64,000 nt of DNA from Ancylomarina euxina (GCF_003863355.1 NZ_QQWG01000002.1:1-64000), one strand, 5' to 3'. Shown: positions 38,271 to 46,590, counted from the first letter of the stretch. Notes: generated by a model from the sequence alone, not told the origin. Numbers and translations: made by a program.

Positions 38271-39737
38271 TTACTCGTTTAAGTGTTGATAAACCAAATC
38301 CATATTGACATTCTCACGAATAGCATCAGCCAGTTTATCGTATTGTTTTTCTTTAAACTGATTGTAATCGAAATTGATATTCTCCGTATCGAAACCCTTC
38401 AGTAAATCCTGAATGACAACTGAATTATCAAGAATGCCATGAATGTACGAACCCCAACAGTTTTCATTTAAGAAATAGCCATCTTTTTTGCCATTATCTA
38501 ATATGTTTAAGTGATTCTCGGGATGCTTTAGTGTGGTTTGACCCATATGAATTTCGTAACCAGTGCAGGTGTTAGAATAATCTTTGAACTTGAATTGACA
38601 TTGTTCGGTTACTTTATTGTCTTCAATTACTGTACTAATTGGGAGCAATCCCAGACCTGAAATAAGAGGTAAATCTCCCTCAATACCTTGAGGATCGCTA
38701 ATACTTTCACCCATCATCTGATAACCACCACAGATGCCAATCACTTTCTTGCCATCTTTCTGAGCTCTAACTATAGAACTGGCAATACCAATTTTTCTCA
38801 AATGGGCTAAATCAGAAATGGTATTCTTACTACCTGGTATAATGACGATGTCTGCTTTCTCAATTTCTAAAGCTTGATCGGTGTAATACAAATGAATGCG
38901 AGGATCGTGTTCTAAAACGCTAAAATCGGTAAAATTTGCCATTCGTGGTAGACGAACAACAGCAATGTTAATTGTGTTAGATCGAGATTCTTTGAACTTC
39001 TGCTCTAAACTAACAGAATCCTCTTCCTCAATGTGAATATCTCTAAAATAGGGTAGTATGCCAATTACAGGAACACCTGTTAGATCTTCAAGTATCATTC
39101 TTCCTTCTTCAAAAAGCTTGATGTCACCTCTGAATTTATTGATCAGAATACCTTTGATTTGTTTTCTCTCCACATCATCCAGAAGATAAATGCTGCCAAA
39201 CACACTTGCAAATACACCGCCTCTATCAATATCTGAAACCAAATAAGTTACAGAATCCGTTTCAACAGCCATTTTCATATTGGTGATATCTCTTGACTTA
39301 AGATTCAGTTCAGAGATACTACCAGCACCTTCCAGAACAATTGGGTTGTATTGCTTTTCCAGACGATTAAATGCATTGATGGCCTCAGTAAAGAGTGCTG
39401 CCTTATTGTTGCCCATAAAATATTCTTGGGCCGTTTGAGTTCCAACTGGTTTCCCATTCAAAACGACTTGTGAACTTTTGTCATTGGTTGGCTTAAGCAA
39501 AATCGGATTCATATCGGTATGGCAAGGCAATTTGCAGGCTTCAGCTTGTACGGCTTGAGCACGGCCAATTTCGAAACCTTCAGGGGTCGCAAAGCTATTT
39601 AAAGACATATTCTGTGCCTTAAAGGGAGCAGGTGTGTAACCATCTTGCTTGAAAATACGACAAAAACCAGTGTTCACCATGCTTTTACCCACATCGGAAC
39701 CAGTACCAACAAACATGATCGACTTTAACTTTTTCAT
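38271..39737 (-). CDS. cobQ: Cobyric acid synthase CobQ
   Basis: 488 residues. The N-terminal synthetase domain starts MFVGTGSDVGKSMVNTGFCR (P-loop-like GSDVGKS) with PFKAQNMSLNS and IGRAQAVQAEA; the C-terminal type I glutamine amidotransferase domain has its nucleophile Cys in GICGGYQMMGE and a His near the end (GSYIHGILDN). It amidates four carboxylates of adenosylcobyrinic diamide using glutamine and ATP. With cbiZ nearby it suggests corrinoid salvage or assembly; the rest of the cob pathway is not in the window. No cobalamin riboswitch was seen upstream. Confidence 0.95.
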   Translation of the reverse strand: MKKLKSIMFVGTGSDVGKSMVNTGFCRIFKQDGYTPAPFKAQNMSLNSFATPEGFEIGRAQAVQAEACKLPCHTDMNPILLKPTNDKSSQVVLNGKPVGTQTAQEYFMGNNKAALFTEAINAFNRLEKQYNPIVLEGAGSISELNLKSRDITNMKMAVETDSVTYLVSDIDRGGVFASVFGSIYLLDDVERKQIKGILINKFRGDIKLFEEGRMILEDLTGVPVIGILPYFRDIHIEEEDSVSLEQKFKESRSNTINIAVVRLPRMANFTDFSVLEHDPRIHLYYTDQALEIEKADIVIIPGSKNTISDLAHLRKIGIASSIVRAQKDGKKVIGICGGYQMMGESISDPQGIEGDLPLISGLGLLPISTVIEDNKVTEQCQFKFKDYSNTCTGYEIHMGQTTLKHPENHLNILDNGKKDGYFLNENCWGSYIHGILDNSVVIQDLLKGFDTENINFDYNQFKEKQYDKLADAIRENVNMDLVYQHLNE

Positions 39738-39801
39738 TGCTTTGAGATATAATGTATGAGCGTAGAAAGAATATTCTTACTGAGCTCACGAGTTCAGTTG
39801 G

Positions 39802-39809
39802 CAAAAATA
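39802..39809 (-). promoter_or_regulatory. Possible -7 promoter element for cobQ
   Basis: The minus strand reads TATTTTTG, a TAnnTTTG match, 64 bases before the start codon. A CAAA at 39824 (TTTG on the minus strand) is closer than the ideal spacing. Confidence 0.35.
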
Positions 39810-39869
39810 ATAATATATGTGTTCAAAGTATAACAAATAGTGGACTGAGTCGATAATGAACTCTGCTTT

Positions 39870-39888
39870 ACAACCTATAACAGGTTGT
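39870..39888. promoter_or_regulatory. Inverted repeat in the cobQ / small-gene divergent region
   Basis: ACAACCT-ATAAC-AGGTTGT is a perfect 7+7 inverted repeat with a 5-base centre, of the size of an operator. It lies between the divergent cobQ and 40026 genes and has no T run, so it is not a terminator. It does not match the BirA operators I know. Confidence 0.3.
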
Positions 39889-40025
39889 GAGTTGGGAAAA
39901 GAATCTAAAAAACAATATCTTTGGCTGGCTCAAAAGAGCATCAAATGATGATGATAGGTTTATTCTTATGTGTTTTGAATCAAGCAATCATCATGAAAAT
40001 TTATATCTAAATCTTAATTTTAAAC

Positions 40026-40403
40026 ATGTTTACTGACAACCTAAAAAGAGCTCGGAATCAGGAACTACAGGTTTTTAGACACTGGAGCAGAAAGTCGTAT
40101 GCGGCATTTGCAAGTATGAATCAGGAGATTAAAATCGCCTGTTTATCTGCAAGCTATAATATGATGACTCCAAGTCAGGAAGCTGGTGTTTCAGGTTTTA
40201 TGTACGAATCTCAGAAGGGTGGTGATAAATGTGACGAAGATGATCCTGACGGTGAAGCTTTACTGTTGTTGCAAAATATGATTTGCAGTACTGTACGTAA
40301 ATCTGAAGGTGAACAAAAGAAATATCAGAAACAATCTGATCCGTTCTTTTATTCGTCTGTTAATCCTACCCAAAAATTAATTATTAACCGAAAAAAGAAT
40401 TGA
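40026..40403 (+). CDS. Small protein of unknown function upstream of bioB
   Basis: 125 residues, no signal peptide. The N-terminal third contains NQELQVFRHWSRKSYAAFAS and then EIKIACLSASYNMM; the middle is acidic (KCDEDDPDGE); the end is Lys-rich. I recall FR-x-WSRKSYA-x-FAS-type motifs from short leaders or extensions of Bacteroidota proteins at vitamin-transport loci, but this is memory, not a search. The gene ends 3 bases before the bioB start codon, so it is almost certainly translated and transcribed together with bioB. No enzymatic motif is visible; a regulatory or assembly role is only a guess. Confidence 0.6.
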   Translation: MFTDNLKRARNQELQVFRHWSRKSYAAFASMNQEIKIACLSASYNMMTPSQEAGVSGFMYESQKGGDKCDEDDPDGEALLLLQNMICSTVRKSEGEQKKYQKQSDPFFYSSVNPTQKLIINRKKN

Positions 40404-40406
40404 ATC

Positions 40407-41381
40407 ATGACTGATATTAGAAACAACTGGACCCACGAAGAGGTCAAAGAAATTTACAACCTACCCTTGTTAGACCTGGTGAACCGTGCCTCTAACATTC
40501 ATAGACAATACCACGACTCTACAAAGATGAACATGAATACCTTGATTTCTGTTCGTACAGGAGCTTGTTCTCAAGATTGTAAGTATTGTGCTCAATCAGC
40601 CCGTTATAATACCCACGTAAAACCAGAAAAACTGAGTTTGGAGCAAGTTATCGCAGATGCTAAAGTGGCTAAAGCAAATGGTGTAAAACGTGTTTGCTTG
40701 AGTTCTGCTGGACGTGATGGAAACCGTGATGATCGTTTCAATGAAATGGCTGAAATGATTACTGAGGTTAAAAAGCTTGGACTGGAAGTATGTTGTACCA
40801 TGGGGATGATCAACAAAGAGAAAGCTAAGAAATTAGCCGATTTGGGCATCACAGCCGTAAATCACAATCTTGATACTTCGGAGCGCCATTACCCAACTAT
40901 CACCACAACCAGAACCTATGCTGAGCGATTAGAAACTTTGGCAAATCTTCAGGAAGCAGGAATTAACTACTGTTCTGGAGGGATTCTAGGAATGGGAGAG
41001 GATGATGAGGATCGTATCGAAATGTTACGCACTTTATCTAATCAAGCAAAACATCCTTATAATGTTCCATTAAATGCTCTCGTTCCAGTTGAAGGAACAC
41101 CATTTTATGGTAAAGATGTTGTTGATATTTTTGAGATGGTTCGTGCAGTGGCTATCGCCCGTATTCTGATGCCTAAAGCTGTAATTGCCTTTGCTGCTGG
41201 TAGAACTCATTATAGTAAAGAAGGACAAGCGCTTTGTTTTATGGCTGGTGCAAATTCGATCTTCTTTGGGAATAAGCTTTTGACGGTAGGGAATGTTGAA
41301 ATAAATGAAGATCAGGCCTTGCTTGAGACTTTAGGCATGCAATCGACCAAATACCATGAATTGACAACGCTTGAAGGATAA
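40407..41381 (+). CDS. bioB: Biotin synthase BioB lacking the usual arginine cluster ligand
   Basis: 324 residues. The radical-SAM cysteines are C54, C58 and C61 (CSQDCKYC); counterparts of E. coli BioB C97 (KRVC), C128 (LEVC) and C188 (INYC) are present, as are HNLDTS, CSGGILGMGE and ALCFMAGANSIFFG. The arginine that in E. coli (R260, YVRLSAGR) binds the second, [2Fe-2S] cluster is replaced: the aligned stretch reads VIAFAAGR, with Ala261 at that place. The enzyme inserts sulfur into dethiobiotin. The overall family call is secure; the change suggests a variant auxiliary cluster. The stop codon lies inside a heptamer tandem repeat. Confidence 0.92.
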   Translation: MTDIRNNWTHEEVKEIYNLPLLDLVNRASNIHRQYHDSTKMNMNTLISVRTGACSQDCKYCAQSARYNTHVKPEKLSLEQVIADAKVAKANGVKRVCLSSAGRDGNRDDRFNEMAEMITEVKKLGLEVCCTMGMINKEKAKKLADLGITAVNHNLDTSERHYPTITTTRTYAERLETLANLQEAGINYCSGGILGMGEDDEDRIEMLRTLSNQAKHPYNVPLNALVPVEGTPFYGKDVVDIFEMVRAVAIARILMPKAVIAFAAGRTHYSKEGQALCFMAGANSIFFGNKLLTVGNVEINEDQALLETLGMQSTKYHELTTLEG

Positions 41382-41429
41382 AGGATAAAGGATAAAGGAT
41401 AAAGGATAAAGGATAAAGGATAAAGGATA
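41374..41429. repeat. Tandem repeat, 7-base unit x 8, over the bioB stop codon
   Basis: Eight perfect copies of AAGGATA. The first copy encodes the last bioB codons, and the stop codon TAA spans the junction of copies one and two, so copy-number changes leave the protein unchanged. The tract is followed at once by the bioB terminator. Confidence 0.95.
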
Positions 41430-41465
41430 AAGGCTGCTCATTTTTACAAGAGCAGCCTTTTCTAT
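41430..41465 (+). terminator. Terminator of bioB
   Basis: A perfect 10-bp stem (AAGGCTGCTC/GAGCAGCCTT, 10-base loop) is followed by a T-rich tract. Confidence 0.85.
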
Positions 41466-41484
41466 TTTTATTAAGCTGTGCTTT

Positions 41485-41679
41485 TTATCTGAAAAATCCC
41501 CCCGATTGTGTGTCTGGAGCATTTCTTCTGTTGCTAGCTTTTACAAGTACTTCTTTTTTTTGTTCGTTGGTGTATAATGACCAATCTCCAACCTCTTCAT
41601 TGGTTCTTCTGCAACCAAAACAAACGCCATTAGAGTCGGCACGACATATTTGTATACAAGGTGATTTTACGTCTTCCAT
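41485..41679 (-). CDS. DUF1289 protein
   Basis: 64 residues with the DUF1289 pattern: SPCIQICRADSNGVCFGCRR, then TNEEVGDW. Four cysteines (C8, C12, C20, C23) are placed to bind a metal, probably zinc or iron. The family is widespread, short and of unknown function. It lies convergent with bioB and 78 bases downstream of the LytTR regulator gene end; whether it belongs to that transcript is unclear. Confidence 0.85.
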   Translation of the reverse strand: MEDVKSPCIQICRADSNGVCFGCRRTNEEVGDWSLYTNEQKKEVLVKASNRRNAPDTQSGGFFR

Positions 41680-41756
41680 ATTGTAGTTTAATTAGATTCT
41701 ATTCAAATAATAATCAAATTAAATCAAAACTATTTTCTTCTCAAACTTATGGATGG

Positions 41757-42479
41757 CTAAACTTGTTCATTCTTTTCTATAGCCTTATAGAATTCTTCAC
41801 GGTAAGAGGCTGCAAGAGGAATCATTTTGGATGCCAGAGAGACTTGGTTCCCTTCAAGATACTCGACTTTAGTGATATTGATTACAAATGAGCGGTGTAT
41901 TTTCATGAATACCGTATTGGGTAGTTTCGAGATGAAATGCTTTAAGGTTTCGTGAATGATAATAGGCTTTTCATCCATATATAATTTAAGGTAATCGCCA
42001 TCAGATTCTATATAAGCGAGCTCCGAAAGTTTTATAGGATAGGATTTCTTATTTGATTTTACCCATATGGTTTTTGATGTAACTGATTGATTTATCTCTT
42101 GATTCTTTTTCAAAACCATAAACTTGTTAACAGCCTTTAGAAAGCGATCAAAGGAAAAGGGTTTTAAAAGATAGTCCAGTGCATTTAAGTTGAAGCCTTC
42201 AACAGCGTGTTCAGAATAGGCTGTTGTGAATATCACTTCGAACCCTTGATCCAAACTCTTCAGCCATTCAATACCATTTAGTATTGGCATATTGATATCA
42301 AGAAAGATGAGATCAATCGATTCATTGTGCAGAATGGCATTTGCTTGAATGGCATCTTTGCAAGTGCTACAAAGTTTTAATTCGGGACAATTATCGATAT
42401 AGGATTCGAGTATTTCCTGAGAAAGAGGTTCATCTTCGACGATAAGACAATTGATATATTCTGGGTTTGTATTAGTCAT
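41757..42479 (-). CDS. LytTR-family response regulator
   Basis: 240 residues. The receiver domain (1-120) has the acidic pair at VEDEP, the phospho-acceptor D61 in FLDINMP, and the conserved Lys in LLKPF. The LytTR DNA-binding domain (about 138-238) has YIESDGDYLKLY, MKIHRSFVINITKVEYLEG and MIPLAASYRE. It receives phosphate from the histidine kinase just upstream; the start codon overlaps the kinase stop by 4 bases, giving coupled translation. Target genes are unknown; the lipoprotein gene heading the operon is the obvious candidate. Confidence 0.95.
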   Translation of the reverse strand: MTNTNPEYINCLIVEDEPLSQEILESYIDNCPELKLCSTCKDAIQANAILHNESIDLIFLDINMPILNGIEWLKSLDQGFEVIFTTAYSEHAVEGFNLNALDYLLKPFSFDRFLKAVNKFMVLKKNQEINQSVTSKTIWVKSNKKSYPIKLSELAYIESDGDYLKLYMDEKPIIIHETLKHFISKLPNTVFMKIHRSFVINITKVEYLEGNQVSLASKMIPLAASYREEFYKAIEKNEQV

Positions 42480-43534
42480 CTTTTGAGATTCAGGTTTAAT
42501 TCAACTTTGAATAGTTCCTGTTTTAATTCCAGGCTCAATTCATGCTTGTTTTGATAGAGCGAGTTTAAGCGTTTTTTTACATTCTCAATTCCGAAACCAC
42601 CTTCATTAACGATTTGTTTATTGGGTTTGGTGGGAATACTGTTATTCAGATTCATATGGATACGATCAGATTCAATTTGGATCTCCAGATCAATGAAGTT
42701 CGAATCTGATTGATTCATTCCGCCATGCTTAAAACAATTTTCAATAAAGGGAATCAGCAGAAAAGGTGCAATTTGCTGTGAATTTATTTTTCCTTCTATT
42801 TTATAATGAATGAATGTATCCGATTGGCATCTTAGTTTTTGTAAATCAAGGTAATTCGTGATATAGTTGATCTCCTTTTCTAGGAATACCAATTTATCTT
42901 GAGTTTCATAAATCATATAACGCATCAATTCTGATAGCTTGAGTATATAATCTGGTGTTTCTTTGGCATTCTTTCGAGACAAGGCATATAGTGAATTCAG
43001 GTTATTGAAAAGAAAGTGTGGGTTGATATTTGATTTTAAGGCACTTAATTCACTTTCAACTTGTTCACGTTTCACAATTTCCAACTCTTTCTGAGTTTCA
43101 AGCACAGTAAACCATGATTTTGACAATTTCAGAAGTGTTATAATAAAGAGGTAAACGAAACTAAATTTTAATAAATCTTTAATATCATAAACCGATATAA
43201 ACAAATAGTCGGGAGTCAACCAATCGCTCAGATGGGTAAATGTAAATTGATTAGTATAGGCTATTGCTAACCATGTTCCAATAATGGCAATTATATATAA
43301 ACTATATTTTTCTAGCTTTAACAAATACGGAATTAGTAGCAATACATTTGCATATACTCCAAATACCAAGCTGATATGGAATAAGGCTGTATAAACCACA
43401 TCAATCTTGGAAATATCTTCCTGTAAAGCAAAAAAATGCACCAGAGTATAAAATGAAAACATCCAAAACAGGAGATGTTGCACCAACCTGTTCTGAATTA
43501 AATTACGTCCGTTATTTTTAATTTGATTAATCAT
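42476..43534 (-). CDS. LytS/YehU-type sensor histidine kinase
   Basis: 352 residues. Four membrane segments lie within residues about 20-140, followed by a short coiled coil (145-165) and a His_kinase domain with the phospho-acceptor H173 in NPHFLFNNLN, the N box PFIENCFKHG and the G box GGFGIENVKKRL. No large periplasmic sensor domain is seen, so the signal is probably sensed in or near the membrane. It overlaps the next gene (regulator) and the previous gene (lipoprotein) by 4 bases each. Confidence 0.95.
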   Translation of the reverse strand: MINQIKNNGRNLIQNRLVQHLLFWMFSFYTLVHFFALQEDISKIDVVYTALFHISLVFGVYANVLLLIPYLLKLEKYSLYIIAIIGTWLAIAYTNQFTFTHLSDWLTPDYLFISVYDIKDLLKFSFVYLFIITLLKLSKSWFTVLETQKELEIVKREQVESELSALKSNINPHFLFNNLNSLYALSRKNAKETPDYILKLSELMRYMIYETQDKLVFLEKEINYITNYLDLQKLRCQSDTFIHYKIEGKINSQQIAPFLLIPFIENCFKHGGMNQSDSNFIDLEIQIESDRIHMNLNNSIPTKPNKQIVNEGGFGIENVKKRLNSLYQNKHELSLELKQELFKVELNLNLKR

Positions 43535-44262
43535 TTTATTCTTTTCAAGATTAATGCCTCATTAGGATCATTAAATATTTCGGTATCTGCAAACTTTATA
43601 AGAAACTTTTGGATATCCTCTGTTTTTGCGGTAATGATTACTTTATTGTCACGTTCAACATGTTCAATGCGAACTCGCTTGTTTTCTATTAAATCTTCAA
43701 AATCATCGTTCTCTATTGTATTCACTATTAATTCATCATCTTTTAAAACTAACTTGAAAAAGCCATGTGTTCTTATCATCATACCTGAAATAAAACTTTT
43801 GGAAATTTTTTCTTCTACAAAGTTATCGTTAGGGATTAAATCCAGAAAGTAGTGTCCTTGTAAGTTTGAAAGATTTCCGTCAAATACACTGGTATCTTTT
43901 TCTGTAATCATAGTAATCTCATAGTGCTTATTCATTTTAGGAAACTCAACTTTCATATCCAACTTGTCCTCTAAATCTTTAATAGTTTTCTTTATTTTAT
44001 CATGGTCAATTTCGTCAGATCCAAAACTGCTTCTCATATCTAGATTCCCTTTTAGTTTATAATCTGAGGAATCAACTATGGTTCTTATGATATATTGATC
44101 CTTCTCATCGCCTTCCCAAACTCCATTTAGTTCATCCAAATGAATTTGATCTGTATTTGTATACAATGGATTTAATGAACTCACAACACAAGATTGTGTT
44201 ACGATTAGGATAATAAGAACAAGAGAATTTAATTTGAGTATTTTAATTGTTTTCATAGTCAA
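43531..44262 (-). CDS. Putative lipoprotein heading the kinase/regulator operon
   Basis: 243 residues. The N-terminus has a lipobox-type signal (VLIILIVTQSC), so the mature protein is lipid-anchored; MKTIKIL two codons later may be the real start. The rest is charged, with repeated beta-strand-like segments (ELNGVWEGDEKDQYIIR, GHYFLDLIPND, MMIRTHGFFKLVL) but no family I can name. Its stop codon overlaps the kinase start, so the three genes form one unit. It may be the sensor's periplasmic partner; that is inference from position. Confidence 0.7.
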   Translation of the reverse strand: MTMKTIKILKLNSLVLIILIVTQSCVVSSLNPLYTNTDQIHLDELNGVWEGDEKDQYIIRTIVDSSDYKLKGNLDMRSSFGSDEIDHDKIKKTIKDLEDKLDMKVEFPKMNKHYEITMITEKDTSVFDGNLSNLQGHYFLDLIPNDNFVEEKISKSFISGMMIRTHGFFKLVLKDDELIVNTIENDDFEDLIENKRVRIEHVERDNKVIITAKTEDIQKFLIKFADTEIFNDPNEALILKRIK

Positions 44263-44512
44263 TTTGTTTTAGTGAAAATAGATTTTGATTTCCATGGAGA
44301 TTTTCAGGATCTATTTTCAAAATAAGAGAATATCCTTTTTAGTATAAATTTATTTCGATGAATCTATGTTTCTTTTCGGTGGAAACTAAATAATGATCGA
44401 TTTCAATAAATTGAATATTAAAGGGAACCTAGGATCTCAAATTTAGTCATTATGAATTGATATTGTAAAGTAATTAGTGAAATGATGTCGGAGTCGTCGT
44501 TTTGAGGATTCA

Positions 44513-44526
44513 AAGAAATATTTCTT
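44513..44526. promoter_or_regulatory. Perfect 14-base palindrome, possible operator
   Basis: AAGAAATATTTCTT lies midway between the divergent lipoprotein/kinase operon and pruA. It could bind a dimeric regulator, but AT-rich palindromes of this size do arise by chance. Confidence 0.25.
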
Positions 44527-44697
44527 GCTCTCACGAAAATAAATTAACTTCTGATCCGAAATCGGAAACCCATCCTTGACTTTTTAATTATTAAGCAGAC
44601 ATGCTCTTTTCGTATTGAACTGAAATTTGGTGTGAAATACATCTATGCTTTAGGATCAATCATGACATAACTCATATTAATCACATCCCAAATTTTT

Positions 44698-44705
44698 TAC
44701 ATTTG
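44698..44705 (+). promoter_or_regulatory. -7 promoter element for pruA
   Basis: TACATTTG matches TAnnTTTG, 45 bases before the start codon. No clear -33 element is visible. Confidence 0.45.
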
Positions 44706-44750
44706 TTCAGAGTGAAAAAAAATTGACAATAACCCTTAAATAACATTATC

Positions 44751-46382
44751 ATGCCAAAAGGTATATACAACATTCCCGCCGTAACTAATGAGCCAATTTT
44801 GTCTTATGCTCCAGGTTCTCCTGAAAGAGCAGAATTACAAGCAACCTTAAAAGATATGCGCTCTCGCGAAATCGATGTCCCTATGTATATCGGTGGCGAA
44901 GAGGTTCGCACAGGTAATTTATTTGCGATGACTCCTCCTCATGATCATCAGCATGTATTAGGACATTATCACCAAGGTGAGAAAAAGCATATTCAAATGG
45001 CAATTGATGCTGCTTTGGCTGCTAAACCAGCTTGGGAAGCTATGGCTTGGGAGCATCGTGCTTCTATTTTCTTGAAAGCTGCTGAATTGATTTCAGGTCC
45101 TTACCGTCAAAAATTGAATGCTGCAACCATGTTGGGACAGTCGAAAAATGCATACCAAGCTGAGATTGATTCTGCTTGCGAAATTGCTGATTTCTTGCGT
45201 TTCAATGTACAATATATGACCGATATCTATAAGCAACAGCCGATATCGTCAAAAGGAATTTGGAATCGTGTTGAGCAACGTCCATTAGAGGGATTTGTAT
45301 TCGCATTGACTCCTTTCAACTTTACTGCAATTGCTGGTAACTTACCTACAGCTCCTGCAATGATGGGGAACTGTATTGTTTGGAAACCATCAAAAACAGC
45401 AGTTTATTCGGCTCAGGTTTTGATGGAGGTTTTCATTAAAGCTGGAGTTCCTGCTGGAGTTATCAACTTGGTTTATGTATCAGGTCCTGCTGCTTCTGAA
45501 GTCTTGTTCTCTTCTCCTGATTTTGCTGGTATTCACTTTACAGGATCAACAGGTGTATTTCAGGATATCTGGAAGAACATTGGTGACAATATTCATAAAT
45601 TCAAATCGTACCCTCGTATCGTAGGTGAGACAGGAGGTAAGGACTATATCTTTATGCACCCAACTGCTCCTGCAAAAGAAGTAGCAACAGCTATTACTCG
45701 TGGGGCTTTCGAATATCAAGGACAAAAATGTTCGGCTGCATCTCGTGCTTTTATTCCTGCAAGCAAGTATGACGAGGTGATGGCCTTTGTTCACGAAGAT
45801 TTGAAGAAAATTAAGATGGGTGGAACTGAAGACTTCACAAACTTCGTAAATGCTGTGATTGATGAGGCTTCTTTCAATAAGCTGGCTTCTGCTATTGATG
45901 AGGCTAAGGCTTCTCCGGATGCTGAAGTTGTAGCTGGTGGTACTTACGATAAGTCTGTAGGTTATTTTGTCGCTCCAACTATTATCAGAGCGCTTAAGCA
46001 TGATTATATCACAATGGAAGAAGAGCTATTTGGTCCTATTCTTACAATTTATGTATACGAAGATGATCAGGTTGATGAGACTCTTGATATTCTGGACAAA
46101 GGTTCAATGTATGCACTTACTGGTGCTATCTTTGCAGACTGCCGTTATGCAATTGAGAAATTAGTGAAGCGTTTAACTCATACTGCAGGTAACTTCTATA
46201 TTAACGACAAGCCAACTGGTGCTGTTGTTGGTCAGCAGCCATTCGGTGGTGGTAGAGGTTCTGGAACTAACGATAAGGCCGGTTCTATGATTAACCTATT
46301 GCGTTGGGTTTCTCCTCGTACAATTAAGGAAACTTTTGTGTCAGCTACAGATTATATGTATCCAAACTTCTTAGAAGACTAG
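44751..46382 (+). CDS. pruA: L-glutamate gamma-semialdehyde dehydrogenase
   Basis: 543 residues, the stand-alone (not PutA-fused) type. Conserved features: FALTPFNFTAIAGNL, the NAD-binding IHFTGSTGVF, the general base Glu in VGETGGKD, the nucleophile Cys in FEYQGQKCSAASR, and QQPFGGGRGSGTNDKAG. It oxidises glutamate semialdehyde (from proline or, via ornithine, arginine) to glutamate with NAD. No putA lies in the window. It is transcribed alone, with a terminator after it. Confidence 0.96.
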   Translation: MPKGIYNIPAVTNEPILSYAPGSPERAELQATLKDMRSREIDVPMYIGGEEVRTGNLFAMTPPHDHQHVLGHYHQGEKKHIQMAIDAALAAKPAWEAMAWEHRASIFLKAAELISGPYRQKLNAATMLGQSKNAYQAEIDSACEIADFLRFNVQYMTDIYKQQPISSKGIWNRVEQRPLEGFVFALTPFNFTAIAGNLPTAPAMMGNCIVWKPSKTAVYSAQVLMEVFIKAGVPAGVINLVYVSGPAASEVLFSSPDFAGIHFTGSTGVFQDIWKNIGDNIHKFKSYPRIVGETGGKDYIFMHPTAPAKEVATAITRGAFEYQGQKCSAASRAFIPASKYDEVMAFVHEDLKKIKMGGTEDFTNFVNAVIDEASFNKLASAIDEAKASPDAEVVAGGTYDKSVGYFVAPTIIRALKHDYITMEEELFGPILTIYVYEDDQVDETLDILDKGSMYALTGAIFADCRYAIEKLVKRLTHTAGNFYINDKPTGAVVGQQPFGGGRGSGTNDKAGSMINLLRWVSPRTIKETFVSATDYMYPNFLED

Positions 46383-46404
46383 GAACAAATTAATTGTTAG
46401 ATAT

Positions 46405-46440
46405 AAAAACGATCGGAGCTTTTGCTTCGATCGTTTTTTA
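46405..46440 (+). terminator. Terminator of pruA
   Basis: A stem built on CGATCG/CGATCG with further pairs (GGAGC/GCTTC region, loop TTTT), an A run before and six Ts after. Confidence 0.8.
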
Positions 46441-46590
46441 TTTAATAGAAAGGGTATTTATCTCATGCCTGTTTAGGTGAAGGCTCAAAAAGCAATTTTT
46501 CAGTCAATACCTGTTTAGTGAAAAGAGTGAAAAAGTAAAACTGTCCGGTTTAAAATCATCATATCAATTAATCCTCAAACAGCACATTAT

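Larger units (their letters stand above)
44263..44750. other. Divergent intergenic region, lipoprotein operon / pruA
   Basis: About 490 bases without a gene. It holds the pruA -7 element at 44698-44705 (listed) and a perfect 14-base palindrome AAGAAATATTTCTT at 44513-44526 (listed). No riboswitch or RNA gene is recognisable. Confidence 0.55.

Noticed and set aside
39738-40025. Cobalamin riboswitch upstream of cobQ or the bioB operon
   Set aside because: No B12-box-like sequence or matching fold was seen on either strand.
37602-41429. Possible CRISPR arrays at the two tandem-repeat tracts
   Set aside because: The repeat units are only 7-8 bases with no spacers and no cas genes nearby.
41331-41522. 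Minus-strand frame with repeated LYPLSFI units
   Set aside because: It is only the translation of the heptamer tandem repeat and the bioB terminator on the wrong strand.
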